This document shows positions 18,107 to 27,318 of a stretch of DNA of 64,000 nucleotides, one piece after another. The DNA comes from Pseudidiomarina atlantica (GTDB taxonomy: Bacteria; Pseudomonadota; Gammaproteobacteria; Enterobacterales; Alteromonadaceae), in contig NZ_JPIN01000001.1 in assembly GCF_000753735.1 (NCBI RefSeq), forward strand, positions 62,001 to 126,000, read 5' to 3'. The number at the start of each line of letters is the position of its first letter. Positions within the stretch are counted from its first letter, which is position 1. The notes beneath the pieces were generated by a model. The model did no database searches. It was not told the origin of the DNA and saw only the letters and a program-made list of their open reading frames with translations. A program made the position numbers and the translations under genes.

Positions 18107-19009
18107 TTGTCGACAAAACATGCTGAACTGATCGAAAATTTCCTCGAACGCTTGTGGCTTAAACAGGGAGTGAGTAAGCACACGAGTTCGGCTTACGGTA
18201 CCGATTTACGCAAGTTTCTGAGTTTTTTGCTCGAGCATGTAGGTGAGCATGCTGAGCTGTTATCGGTACATTCGAACCACATTGAAGATTATTTATTATG
18301 GCGCCGGCAGCAGGGGCTATCACCACGCAGCACCGCACGATCTTTAAGTGCATTGAAGAAATTCTATAATTACGCGGTACAAGAACGCCTCATCAGTGTT
18401 GACCCGACCGCGCGCTTGCGGCAACCGAAGCAGCCGCAAGCAATTCCACATAGTCTCGCCGAGAGTGAAGTCGAAGCTTTGCTGGCGGCACCGGATTGTG
18501 ACGACCCAGTGCAACTGCGTGATCGCGCTATGTTAGAGGTCCTCTATGCTACTGGTTTGCGGGTAACTGAGCTGGTGCAGTTAACCTTCAGTCAAGTGTC
18601 AAAGCAACAAGAATTGGTGCGCATTATTGGTAAAGGCAATAAAGAACGTTTAGTGCCGCTTGGTGAGACCGCACTCGAATGGCTTCAAACTTACGAGAAC
18701 CAAGGCCGGCCGGCTCTTACCCAAATGCGCAGTGACTATGTATTTGTAACGCGGCGCGGTGGGCCATTGACGCGCCAAGCCTTTTGGCATCGCATTAAGT
18801 ATTACGCACAAATTGCAGAGATTCGCAGCCATTTATCGCCGCATACCTTGCGCCATGCATTTGCTACTCACTTATTGAACCACGGCGCCGATTTACGCGT
18901 TTTACAAATGTTGCTGGGGCACAGCGACCTGTCGACTACACAAATCTACACTCATGTAGCGCGGGAGCGTTTGCAACAGTTGCATGCAACCCATCATCCG
19001 CGGGCTTAA
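18107..19009 (+). CDS. xerD: Tyrosine recombinase XerD
   Basis: A 300-residue site-specific recombinase that with XerC resolves chromosome dimers at dif under FtsK control. The N-terminal SAM-like core-binding domain is followed by the catalytic domain with R152 (ATGLRVTE), K176 (IGKGNKER), H246 and R249 (SPHTLRH), H272 (LLGHSDL) and the nucleophile Y281 (TTQIYTH). The ending ATHHPRA is like that of E. coli XerD (298 residues), which is why I choose TTG at 18107; another in-frame TTG lies eight codons upstream. The xerD-dsbC-recJ-prfB-lysS order is conserved. Confidence 0.96.
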   Translation: MSTKHAELIENFLERLWLKQGVSKHTSSAYGTDLRKFLSFLLEHVGEHAELLSVHSNHIEDYLLWRRQQGLSPRSTARSLSALKKFYNYAVQERLISVDPTARLRQPKQPQAIPHSLAESEVEALLAAPDCDDPVQLRDRAMLEVLYATGLRVTELVQLTFSQVSKQQELVRIIGKGNKERLVPLGETALEWLQTYENQGRPALTQMRSDYVFVTRRGGPLTRQAFWHRIKYYAQIAEIRSHLSPHTLRHAFATHLLNHGADLRVLQMLLGHSDLSTTQIYTHVARERLQQLHATHHPRA

Positions 19010-19109
19010 TTGCCAGGAAAATGCTGCATCGCAATTGCAGAAACGGTAGACTGCTAAATAATCGTTTATCGCCATTGTTAGCGCATCATTAGAGAAGTTG
19101 AGAGTATTC

Positions 19110-19829
19110 ATGAAACAATTAGTTTTAGCTGCAAGTATCTTTGGTTTACTGGCCTGCAGTCCACAAGGCAATGCCCAGTTAAATGACCGCGAACTTGATA
19201 CGCAATATCTTGAAAATATGGGGTTTACCATTGAATCGGTGAAGCCATCTTCAGTCACCGGCTTGTACGAAGTGATCACCAATCAGGGCCTGATTTACGT
19301 GGCCGATGACGGTAAAAAGCTGATCGGCGGACGTATCTACGATATCACTGGTAGCGAACCGGTGAATTTAAGCGAAGAAGTTGTCAAAGAGATGCGCCGT
19401 ACTGATGTGAAAACGGTAGCAGATGAAGCGATTGTCTATCAAGCTGAGGACGAAGCTTACGTCGTGACTGTGTTTACCGATCCGACTTGTGGTTATTGCC
19501 GTCAATTACATACGAATATCGATAGCTATTTAAATAAAGGTATCAGTATTCATTATTTAGCGTGGCCGCGCAGTGGTCTGCAAGGAAGTGGTTACGAGCA
19601 GTTGAAAACCATCTGGTGTTCAGCCGACAAAGGCGCGGCACTCACCGCAGCGAAGAGTGACAAGCGTCTACCGGCGGCAAGTTGTGATGATCCTATCGCC
19701 AAACACTTTGCGTTGGGTAACAAGTTTGGTGTGCGCGGAACACCGTCAATGGTATTGCCCTCAGGTGAAATGATTCCTGGCTTGGTCAATGCTGACCGTC
19801 TGCTGGAAGCCCTCGAACAAGCGCAATAA
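19110..19829 (+). CDS. dsbC: Thiol:disulfide isomerase DsbC
   Basis: A 239-residue periplasmic disulfide isomerase, kept reduced by DsbD. The N-terminal dimerisation domain (about 24-85) is joined by a linker to a thioredoxin fold with active site C127-G-Y-C130, the structural disulfide pair C170/C192 and cis-proline P212 (RGTPSMV). The leader is MKQLVLAASIFGLLACSPQGNA; it could be cut after A22, or C16 within LLAC could make it a lipoprotein. ATG 19110 is preferred to TTG 19098. It directly abuts recJ. Confidence 0.94.
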   Translation: MKQLVLAASIFGLLACSPQGNAQLNDRELDTQYLENMGFTIESVKPSSVTGLYEVITNQGLIYVADDGKKLIGGRIYDITGSEPVNLSEEVVKEMRRTDVKTVADEAIVYQAEDEAYVVTVFTDPTCGYCRQLHTNIDSYLNKGISIHYLAWPRSGLQGSGYEQLKTIWCSADKGAALTAAKSDKRLPAASCDDPIAKHFALGNKFGVRGTPSMVLPSGEMIPGLVNADRLLEALEQAQ

Positions 19830-21557
19830 ATGGTGACGGATGCTACTATTCAGGTCGTTCGTCGACCTGCTGTTGCCAACCACCAATTACCTGCCGAGTT
19901 GCCAGAACTATTACAACAAGTGCTGGCGCGCCGTGGTGTGGTAACGGCTGAACAATTAGAGTTATCGGTCCAGCGACTACCGCACTTTTCGCAACTGAAA
20001 GATTGTCTACGGGCGGCTGAACGCCTTTTCGATGCTATCGTACAGCAACAAGCCATTTGCATCTGCGGTGACTTTGACGCCGATGGCGCAACGTCCACCG
20101 CGTTAATGGTCTCTACCTTGCGAGCGATGGGAGCGGCACGTGTCAGTTATTGCGTCCCCAATCGTTTTACCGATGGTTATGGCTTAACACCCAATCTGGT
20201 TGCCGCAGCGCAGCAACGGGGCGCGCAGTTGTTAGTGACGGTCGACAGTGGCATTTCCTGTCACGCCGGCGTTCAAGCCGCCAATGCGGCTGGGCTTGAT
20301 GTGCTTATCACCGATCACCATCTGCCTGGCGCTAGTTTGCCGCCGGCTTATGCCATTGTGAATCCAAACCAAGCCGATTGTGCCTTCCCGAGCAAGTCAA
20401 TTGCCGGTGTCGGTGTGGCTTTTTATCTCATGTTAGCGGTACGTGCCGTTGCCCGTGAACAGCAACATCCAGCTGCGCAAGTGGCTTTGGCAAACTGGCT
20501 TGATCTCGTCGCACTAGGGACCGTTGCCGATGTGGTGAAACTTGATGGCGTGAACCGGATTTTAGTGCAACAGGGTTTGCAGCGGATTCGTGGTGGCTAT
20601 TGCCGACCTGGCATTCAAGCGCTGCTGCAGGTGACGCAGCGTAATCCACAGCAGTTGCAGGCAAGTGATCTAGGTTTCGCCTTGGCGCCGCGGATTAATG
20701 CGGCAGGGCGGCTAGACGATATGGCGTTAGGGATTGAGTGTTTGCTGTGCGACGAAATGCGTCGCGCTGAACAGTTGGCTCAAGAATTACATGATTTAAA
20801 TGCACAGCGCCGTGAAATCGAAACAGAAATGCGCGAGAGTGCGACATTATACGTCGCACAGCTACAGTTGCAGGACCATCAGCTACCGCCATTATTGGTG
20901 CTTCATCAACAAGACTGGCATCAAGGTGTCATCGGGATTGTAGCGGGGCGGGTGAAAGAGCAATTTCATCGACCGACCATTACTTTTGCGACTGGCGACG
21001 ATGGCTTTTTGAAAGGCTCGGCACGGTCGATTCCGGGACTGCACATGCGTGATTTATTAGAGCGTGTGCATAGCCTCCAGCCTCATTTAATCGAACGTTT
21101 TGGCGGCCATGCGATGGCGGCAGGACTCACCTTAGCGCCGCAACATCTAGCGGAATTCCGCCAGATTGCCCAGCAGGTGGCTGCTGAATGGCTCGCCGAC
21201 GTAGCGCTGGAGCGGACAATCCTCAGTGATGGTGAACTGGATGCAAGTTGTTTTACGCTACCGTTTGTGCAGCAACTGGAGCGACTTGGACCATGGGGAC
21301 AGGGGTTTCCAGAGCCGATCTTTGATGGTGAATTCGAGTTAATTGATCAACGTATTGTGGGGCAAAAACATTTGAAGTTGTTGCTGCGCAGTCGTGATGG
21401 AGCCGTCCTCGATGGCATCGCTTTCAACGTTGATACAAAACGTTGGCCTGATCTCGCAGTGCGTGAGGTACAGGTTGCCTATCAACTGCAATTAAATCAC
21501 TTTCGCGGTGCCACCAATGTGCAACTGTTGGTGGAGCATTTGCAACCTTTACGGTAA
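19830..21557 (+). CDS. recJ: Single-stranded-DNA-specific exonuclease RecJ
   Basis: A 575-residue 5'-3' exonuclease acting in RecF-pathway recombination, mismatch repair and base excision repair. The DHH phosphoesterase motifs are visible: CGDFDADGATSTAL, VTVDSGIS, ITDHHLPG and NPNQADC, then the DHHA1 domain with HQGVIGIVAGRVKE and FGGHAMAAGLTL, and a C-terminal OB domain. Length matches E. coli RecJ (577). Its ATG begins on the base after the dsbC stop, so translation is probably coupled. Confidence 0.97.
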   Translation: MVTDATIQVVRRPAVANHQLPAELPELLQQVLARRGVVTAEQLELSVQRLPHFSQLKDCLRAAERLFDAIVQQQAICICGDFDADGATSTALMVSTLRAMGAARVSYCVPNRFTDGYGLTPNLVAAAQQRGAQLLVTVDSGISCHAGVQAANAAGLDVLITDHHLPGASLPPAYAIVNPNQADCAFPSKSIAGVGVAFYLMLAVRAVAREQQHPAAQVALANWLDLVALGTVADVVKLDGVNRILVQQGLQRIRGGYCRPGIQALLQVTQRNPQQLQASDLGFALAPRINAAGRLDDMALGIECLLCDEMRRAEQLAQELHDLNAQRREIETEMRESATLYVAQLQLQDHQLPPLLVLHQQDWHQGVIGIVAGRVKEQFHRPTITFATGDDGFLKGSARSIPGLHMRDLLERVHSLQPHLIERFGGHAMAAGLTLAPQHLAEFRQIAQQVAAEWLADVALERTILSDGELDASCFTLPFVQQLERLGPWGQGFPEPIFDGEFELIDQRIVGQKHLKLLLRSRDGAVLDGIAFNVDTKRWPDLAVREVQVAYQLQLNHFRGATNVQLLVEHLQPLR

Positions 21558-21603
21558 AATGCCGTCCCTTTTGTAATCACTGTGGATGAATTGAGACCTA
21601 AGT

Positions 21604-22702
21604 ATGTTTGAGACTAATGCTACGTACGTTGCCATAAAAGAGATGCGCCAGCGCAGTGAAGCGCTTCGGGGGTATCTTTGACTACGCTCACAAGGTGGAG
21701 CGCCTAGAGGAAGTCACACGCGAACTTGAAGATCCGAGCGTATGGGAGAATCAAGAGCGGGCACAAGCATTAGGCAAAGAACGGGCAAGCTTAGAGCAAG
21801 TGGTTGAGACGTTGCAGCAGCTCGCGCAGGGACTCGACGATGTCGAGGGGCTGGTCGACCTGGCCGTTGAGGCCGAAGATGAAGACACTTTCAACGAAGC
21901 TGTTGCTGAACTCGAGCAGTTAGAGCAACAACTCGAAACACTTGAATTTCGCCGCATGTTCTCAGGTGAACACGACAACTCTGATTGCTATCTTGATATT
22001 CAAGCGGGCTCGGGCGGTACTGAGGCACAGGACTGGTCAAATATGCTCCTACGCATGTACTTGCGTTGGGCAGAAGCGCATGATTTTAAAGTTGAAATTA
22101 CCGAATTATCAGAAGGTGATGTAGCGGGTATCAAGTCAGCGACCATCCATGTACAAGGCGAGTTTGCCTACGGCTGGTTGCGAACTGAAACGGGCGTGCA
22201 TCGACTGGTGCGAAAGTCACCCTTTGACTCAGGTAATCGGCGCCATACTTCGTTTGCCTCGGTGTTTGTTTATCCGGAAGTAGACGATGATATTGAAATC
22301 GAAATTAATCCAGCAGATCTGCGCGTCGATACCTATCGCGCATCAGGTGCCGGTGGTCAACACGTTAACCGTACCGACTCGGCGATACGCATAACCCACG
22401 AGCCTTCTGGTATCGTCGTACAGTGTCAAAGCGACCGCTCGCAGCATAAGAACCGCGACCAAGCGATGAAACAATTACGCGCCAAGCTTTATGAGATGGA
22501 GCTGCAAAAGCAGCTTGCGGAAAAACAAGCGCTCGAAGATAGTAAATCGGATATTGGCTGGGGTAGCCAAATTCGCTCTTATGTACTCGATGACGCGCGC
22601 ATTAAAGATTTACGTACCGGGGTGGAAAACCGCAACACGCAAGCCGTGTTAGATGGTGCCCTCGACCCCTTTATCGAAGCAAGTTTAAAATCTGGACTTT
22701 AA
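21604..22702 (+). CDS. prfB: Peptide chain release factor 2, with programmed +1 frameshift
   Basis: RF2 releases peptides at UGA and UAA. The first 25 codons ([25 protein letters not shown]) run from ATG 21604 to an in-frame TGA at 21679. A +1 shift there continues with [12 protein letters not shown] to 22702, giving 365 residues, the same as E. coli RF2. The tripeptide anticodon SPF (RKSPFDSG) and the catalytic GGQ ([10 protein letters not shown]) are both present. The in-frame TGA is a regulatory device, not a mutation: low RF2 favours the shift. lysS follows by 14 bases, as in E. coli. Confidence 0.97.
21668..21682 (+). promoter_or_regulatory. prfB autoregulatory +1 frameshift site
   Basis: A Shine-Dalgarno-like GGGGG (21668-21672) lies three bases before the slippery CTT (21676-21678), which is followed by TGA and then C (21679-21682). 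The spacing and the CTTTGAC heptamer match the E. coli prfB site, where the internal SD pushes the ribosome forward by one base when RF2 is scarce. Confidence 0.96.
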
Positions 22703-22716
22703 ATAGGAAGCTAACC

Positions 22717-24231
22717 ATGGCAGATAACACGCAAAACACCGAAATCGTTGACGTTAATGAACAAATAGCGCAACGAAAGGCGAAGTTGCAGGCTTTGCGT
22801 GAACGCGGTGTAGCGTTCCCTAATGATTTCCGTCGCGAACATCTCGCTGCAGAATTGCATGCGGAATTTGATGACGTCGAAAAAGAAGCACTCGCTGAAA
22901 AAGGCGTTCGCGTTGCCGTAGCTGGACGTATGATGACACGTCGGATCATGGGTAAAGCAAGCTTCGCTACCATTAAAGATATGTCGGGCCAAATTCAGCT
23001 TTACGTTGCACGTGACAATTTGCCAGAAGGCTTTTATAACCAAGAATTCAAGAAGTGGGATTTAGGCGATATCGTTGGCGCGACCGGTACCTTGTTTATT
23101 ACCGGGACTGGCGAGCTGAGTGTACAAGTTGATGATATTCGCTTGTTAACCAAGGCATTACGCCCATTGCCAGACAAATTCCATGGCCTAAGTGATCAAG
23201 AAACACGCTACCGTCAGCGTTACTTAGACCTGATCACCAACGATGATTCACGACGTACCTTCGTGGTGCGCTCAAAAGTGGTTGAATATATTCGCCGCTA
23301 CTTGAGTGAAAAGCAGTTCCTTGAAGTTGAAACACCAATGATGCAAACCATTCCAGGTGGTGCTTCGGCCCGTCCATTTGTGACGCATCACAATGCACTC
23401 GATATGCAGTTGTACTTGCGCATTGCACCAGAATTGTACTTAAAGCGCTTGGTCGTGGGTGGTTTCGAGAAGGTGTTCGAAATTAATCGCAACTTCCGTA
23501 ACGAAGGTTTATCAACGCGGCACAACCCAGAGTTCACGATGCTTGAATTCTACTGGGCTTATGCTGACTACCATGACTTGATGGACTTAACAGAAGACAT
23601 GCTACGGGGTATGACTGAAGAAATTCTTGGCTCGAGCAAGTTCACCAGTCAGGGCGTGGAGTATGACTTTAGTAAGCCGTTTGCACGGATGTCGATTGTC
23701 GAAGCGATTTTGCAGAACTTGCCAGAAGCCACGGCACAACAATTAGCAGATATAGACACTGCAACTGAGCTGGCGGGCACTCTCGGCATCGAAGTGAAGC
23801 CGAACTGGGGCTTAGGCCGTGTGCAAATCGAAATTTTCGAAACCGTTGCTGAACATAAGTTAATTCAGCCAACGTTTATTACGGCGTACCCGGCTGAAGT
23901 CTCACCGTTGGCGCGCCGCAACGACGACGACCCATTTATCACTGACCGTTTCGAATTCTTCGTGGGCGGGCGTGAACTTGCGAATGGTTTCTCAGAGCTT
24001 AACGATGCGGAAGATCAAGCGGAGCGTTTCCAGCATCAAGTGCAACAAAAAGAAGCAGGCGATGACGAGGCCATGTTCTTTGATGAAGATTACATCACCG
24101 CACTAGAGCACGGCATGCCTCCTACCGCCGGTGAAGGTATTGGCATCGACCGCTTGGTGATGTTATTGACGGACTCGCCATCCATTCGCGATGTGTTGTT
24201 GTTCCCACACATGCGTCCGCGCAAAAGCTAG
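22717..24231 (+). CDS. lysS: Lysyl-tRNA synthetase, class II
   Basis: A 504-residue class IIb synthetase charging tRNA-Lys. The N-terminal OB-fold anticodon domain includes [19 protein letters not shown]. The catalytic core shows motif 1 around [21 protein letters not shown], motif 2 as [20 protein letters not shown] and motif 3 as [13 protein letters not shown]. Length is nearly identical to E. coli LysS (505). It follows prfB with an AGGAAG site and closes the xerD-lysS run. Confidence 0.97.
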   Translation: MADNTQNTEIVDVNEQIAQRKAKLQALRERGVAFPNDFRREHLAAELHAEFDDVEKEALAEKGVRVAVAGRMMTRRIMGKASFATIKDMSGQIQLYVARDNLPEGFYNQEFKKWDLGDIVGATGTLFITGTGELSVQVDDIRLLTKALRPLPDKFHGLSDQETRYRQRYLDLITNDDSRRTFVVRSKVVEYIRRYLSEKQFLEVETPMMQTIPGGASARPFVTHHNALDMQLYLRIAPELYLKRLVVGGFEKVFEINRNFRNEGLSTRHNPEFTMLEFYWAYADYHDLMDLTEDMLRGMTEEILGSSKFTSQGVEYDFSKPFARMSIVEAILQNLPEATAQQLADIDTATELAGTLGIEVKPNWGLGRVQIEIFETVAEHKLIQPTFITAYPAEVSPLARRNDDDPFITDRFEFFVGGRELANGFSELNDAEDQAERFQHQVQQKEAGDDEAMFFDEDYITALEHGMPPTAGEGIGIDRLVMLLTDSPSIRDVLLFPHMRPRKS

Positions 24232-24246
24232 TCCACTGAAAGCAAA

Positions 24247-24269
24247 CCTGCCGCGCTCAGCGCGGCAGG
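24247..24269. terminator. Perfect hairpin between convergent lysS and PLP-enzyme gene
   Basis: CCTGCCGCGC (24247-24256) and GCGCGGCAGG (24260-24269) form a perfect ten-pair stem with a three-base loop. The loop is exactly the stop codon of the leftward gene. The T-tract is weak in both directions (TTTGCTTTC on the minus strand), so it may act more as a 3'-end stabiliser or barrier than as a classic intrinsic terminator. Confidence 0.6.
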
Positions 24270-25417
24270 GCTTGTAAGAAATCCTCGAGCAGTTCGTAAG
24301 CATCCTCAATGCCACATGACATCCGTAATAAGTCATCCGGGCAGGGGGTGCCTGCTCCTTCGACGCTGGCGCGATGTTCAATCAGGCTTTCAACACCGCC
24401 GAGTGAGGTGGCACGTTTCCACAACTTGGTGTGGGCGGCGACGTGTATGGCCGCGCTCGCTCCGTCAGCAAGGCGAACGGAGAGCATACCGCCAAAGCCG
24501 CCCGTCATTTGCTGTTTGGCAATCTCATGGCCGGCGAAGCTCGGCAGCCCGGGGTAGAGTACCTCGGCCACGGCAGGATGTTGCTCGAGTTGTTCGGCAA
24601 TAAATTGGGCGGTTTGGCAGGCCTCGCGCACCCGCAAATGCATGGTGCGCATGCCGCGCAATAATTGCGCGGCATCGTGAGGGCTTGGTACTGCTCCCCC
24701 TTGCGCGCGAACGGCGCGAATACGTTGCCAGAGCGCATCATCATGTTTACCAATTAAAGCGCCAGAAATCACATCGGAGTGGCCATTCAAATACTTGGTT
24801 GCCGAGTGCATGACGATATCCGCGCCTAACTCGAGGGGACGACTCAGCAGCGGTGTGGCACAGGTGGAATCCACGGCGACTTGTGCGCCGACCGCATGGG
24901 CGAGCTTACTAATGGCTTTGATGTCACTGATAGACCACAGTGGGTTGCCTGGTGTTTCAAGCCAAACCAGTTTGGTGCGTTGCGGCTGCAGGTGAGTTTG
25001 TACAGCGGCAACATCGGTCATATCGATAAACTCAATGACCAAGCCCCAGTCGGTAGCAAAGTTAAGCAGCCAATTACGTAAGGCCCAATACATAACCTTC
25101 GGCGCTAATACGTGATCGCCTGGGCGTAAACCTTGAAAGACTGCGGTGGCGGCTGCCATGCCCGAACTAAACAGTAAAGCATCGCGGCCGTTTTCTAATT
25201 GACACAATAAGGCTTCGACCGGTTTGTAGGTCGGATTATCGGCGCGGGAATAGATGAGTCCGGTCGGATAACTATTGTCTTTCCCGCGCAAATAGGTGGT
25301 CGCGACATGGATGGGGGGCACCACAGCTTGGGTGGTCGTATCAATGTTGCCTAAAGATTGTGCGAGGGCTGTTGCCGCGGTGTATGGATAGGCTTTATTA
25401 GAGTTATTCGAGGACAT
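24257..25417 (-). CDS. Cys/Met-metabolism PLP-dependent enzyme (MetB/MetC-like)
   Basis: A 386-residue fold-type I PLP enzyme of the transsulfuration family (cystathionine gamma-synthase, beta-lyase, gamma-lyase and relatives). Visible are VVPPIHVATTY, YSRADNPT, SSGMAAATAV, the PLP-facing D183, the Schiff-base lysine K208 in HSATKYLNGHSD, and TSLGGVESLIEHR. The usual G-G-[ST]-Y-R stretch after the stacking Tyr is replaced by YWALRNW, so the exact reaction cannot be assigned. ATG 25417 is chosen; TTG 25423 is closer to GGAG and is possible. Its stop codon sits in a hairpin loop. Confidence 0.85.
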   Translation of the reverse strand: MSSNNSNKAYPYTAATALAQSLGNIDTTTQAVVPPIHVATTYLRGKDNSYPTGLIYSRADNPTYKPVEALLCQLENGRDALLFSSGMAAATAVFQGLRPGDHVLAPKVMYWALRNWLLNFATDWGLVIEFIDMTDVAAVQTHLQPQRTKLVWLETPGNPLWSISDIKAISKLAHAVGAQVAVDSTCATPLLSRPLELGADIVMHSATKYLNGHSDVISGALIGKHDDALWQRIRAVRAQGGAVPSPHDAAQLLRGMRTMHLRVREACQTAQFIAEQLEQHPAVAEVLYPGLPSFAGHEIAKQQMTGGFGGMLSVRLADGASAAIHVAAHTKLWKRATSLGGVESLIEHRASVEGAGTPCPDDLLRMSCGIEDAYELLEDFLQALPR

Positions 25418-25490
25418 TGGCAAGGATGCTCCGAGACAGCAAAGTAGGGCATCTAGCTTAGCGAAAGAATGTTAGGTTGCCTAGCATAAA

Positions 25491-25516
25491 AAAACGCACC
25501 CGAGGGTGCGTTTTTG
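25491..25516. terminator. Terminator of slyD, bidirectional in form
   Basis: ACGCACC (25494-25500) pairs with GGTGCGT (25505-25511), with A residues before and T residues after, so both strands have a U-tract. It lies 20 bases after the slyD stop on the minus strand and separates the ygfZ-slyD unit from the downstream PLP-enzyme gene. Confidence 0.85.
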
Positions 25517-25535
25517 GTATTTCAGCGCATTTGGC

Positions 25536-26024
25536 TTAGCCGTGGTTATGATCACCATCAGCGTGCACATGGCCGTGGTCCAATTCACTTGGATCGGCAT
25601 CGCGCACTTCTACAACTTCGACGTCGAAGTTCAAAGCTTGACCTGCTAATGGGTGGTTGCCATCAACAGTGACCTGCTCGTCGTCAACTTCAACGATAAT
25701 AACAGATTGCTCACCGTGGTCAGTGCTGGCACGGAACTGCATGCCTGGCTCAACTGGGTTGTCGCCAAACAAGCTGCGCGGAACGGTTTGAATCAAACCG
25801 TCGTGACGCTCGCCGTACGCATCTGCTGGAGCGATATCAGCATTGAATTTGTCACCTACAGCTTTGCCTGCAAGTACATCTTCAAGGCCTTTGATTAACA
25901 TGCCGCGACCAAAGATAAATTGTAACGGCTGACCTTCTTTAGATTGGTCAAGCTGTTGGCCTTCAGCGGTTTTCACGGTGTAGTGAATACCGACAACTTT
26001 GTCTTGGCTAATGGTTTGAGTCAT
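25536..26024 (-). CDS. slyD: FKBP-type peptidyl-prolyl isomerase, SlyD-like
   Basis: A 162-residue SlyD-type prolyl isomerase and chaperone. The FKBP domain begins DKVVGIHYTVKTAEG and has FIFGRGMLIKGLEDVLAGKAVGD, followed by the insert-in-flap domain (about 70-130) and NHPLAGQALNFDVEVVEV. The tail holds H150, H152, H154, H159 and H161 but no cysteine, shorter and poorer in metal ligands than the E. coli SlyD tail (total 196 residues), so nickel handling may be weaker. Its start overlaps the ygfZ stop as ATGA. Confidence 0.92.
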   Translation of the reverse strand: MTQTISQDKVVGIHYTVKTAEGQQLDQSKEGQPLQFIFGRGMLIKGLEDVLAGKAVGDKFNADIAPADAYGERHDGLIQTVPRSLFGDNPVEPGMQFRASTDHGEQSVIIVEVDDEQVTVDGNHPLAGQALNFDVEVVEVRDADPSELDHGHVHADGDHNHG

Positions 26025-26965
26025 GATTCATCCAATTTATAGGGCAGTGGGTAAATTTCCAACAGACTCGCGTCATCACCTTTTACGCGCAAACGGGTAT
26101 CACTAGCTAAATCACTAGGGAACACCGCCAGCAGTTCCAGATGTTGGTCAGCACGGCTCACTGCATTAATTACCGTGCCTGCACGTCGCCAGTTTTCGCC
26201 AAGCTGCTGCTCAATTACCGCACCAGGTGCAGTGGCAGCGCCTTGGCCAACCAAGCGAAAGAGTGCACGCTTTTGTTTGCCCAAATACTTCATGCGGGCA
26301 ACCGTCTCTTGGCCGATATAGCACCCCTTGCTGAAACTTATGCCATCGAGGGCTTGTACATTCAGCATCTGGGGAACGAACTCTTCTATTGTACCTGAAA
26401 ACAGGGTCGGTCGACCACGCTCGATTTCCAATGCTTGCCAGTAGCTCAAGCTAGCATTGGTTGGCAGCGGTTCGCCTTGATGCAAACACAAGTATTGATC
26501 GGGTGACTCACCTAGGCTCAATACCAGTGCCTGTTCGGTGCGACTTACCGCTCCCACCGTGCTGGCGGCAATGGGGCTATCGAGTAATTCGGCGAGTCTA
26601 GCCGGCGCCGCAGTACCAAAGACACCAAAACGTTGGAACTGATCACTGACGTCACGGATTTCGACTTTGTTGAACACCCCAAACTTCTGTAATTGCGCCA
26701 TGGTTGCAGCGGCTGCGTCTTTACTCGCAATCAGCAGTACGCCATCACGGTATCGTAACAACCAGAAAATGCTTAAAGTTTTACCTTTATTATCGCAATG
26801 CGCACCGTACAGCCAATGATCATCCTTTAATTGGCGCAGGTCACAGGTGAACTGGCCTTGTAAAAAACTATCCGTGTCTGGGCCGGCAATTTGCACGACC
26901 GCATGATCATCCAGCGAAACAGTTACGTATTCGGGGGGAGCTTTGGTAAACTCTGTAGCTAACAC
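26021..26965 (-). CDS. ygfZ: Folate-binding Fe-S assembly/repair protein YgfZ
   Basis: A 314-residue protein of the GcvT-like YgfZ family, which binds tetrahydrofolate and helps make or repair certain iron-sulfur proteins. The family signature KGCYIGQE with its essential cysteine is present in ISFSKGCYIGQETVARMKY. GTG at 26965 is chosen because GAGG lies six bases before it; a TTG two codons earlier has no room for a ribosome-binding site. It is divergent from sdhE, as in E. coli. Confidence 0.93.
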   Translation of the reverse strand: MLATEFTKAPPEYVTVSLDDHAVVQIAGPDTDSFLQGQFTCDLRQLKDDHWLYGAHCDNKGKTLSIFWLLRYRDGVLLIASKDAAAATMAQLQKFGVFNKVEIRDVSDQFQRFGVFGTAAPARLAELLDSPIAASTVGAVSRTEQALVLSLGESPDQYLCLHQGEPLPTNASLSYWQALEIERGRPTLFSGTIEEFVPQMLNVQALDGISFSKGCYIGQETVARMKYLGKQKRALFRLVGQGAATAPGAVIEQQLGENWRRAGTVINAVSRADQHLELLAVFPSDLASDTRLRVKGDDASLLEIYPLPYKLDES

Positions 26966-27043
26966 AATCAACCTCGCTTGTTCGCATCATTAGCAGTTAG
27001 GTGGGGACGTATTTGTATTATACAAGGGGCAGTAGTCGAACCT

Positions 27044-27316
27044 ATGGAAAAATTGCAACAAAACGCAGATTCGTTGCGTGACAAAAACCGTTTACGCTGG
27101 GCCTGTCGGCGCGGCATGCTTGAGCTTGATGTGCTCTTTATGCCATTTGTTGAACAAGCCTATGACGATCTAGACAGCGCGCAACAAGAAGCTTTTCGGC
27201 GTTTATTGACCTGCGATGATCCCGATTTGTTTGCCTGGTTCATGGGGCATCAACAATGTGAGGATCCAGAGCTCAAAGGCATGGTTGATTATATTCTCAG
27301 TCGTGTGAAAGTGTAG
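27044..27316 (+). CDS. sdhE: Succinate dehydrogenase flavinylation factor SdhE
   Basis: A 90-residue cytoplasmic protein that promotes covalent FAD attachment to SdhA and FrdA. The family motif RGxxE is seen at residues 23-27 in CRRGMLELD, and the five-helix pattern continues through AFRRLLTCDDPDLFAWFMG. ATG 27044 gives the normal length (E. coli 88); longer in-frame starts exist upstream but would add a non-homologous leader. YgfX follows after two bases. Confidence 0.93.
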   Translation: MEKLQQNADSLRDKNRLRWACRRGMLELDVLFMPFVEQAYDDLDSAQQEAFRRLLTCDDPDLFAWFMGHQQCEDPELKGMVDYILSRVKV

Positions 27317-27318
27317 TC

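Noticed and set aside
21604-21681. Apparent early stop in prfB that could be read as a broken gene
   Set aside because: The stop is in a perfect programmed frameshift context and the shifted frame gives full-length RF2.
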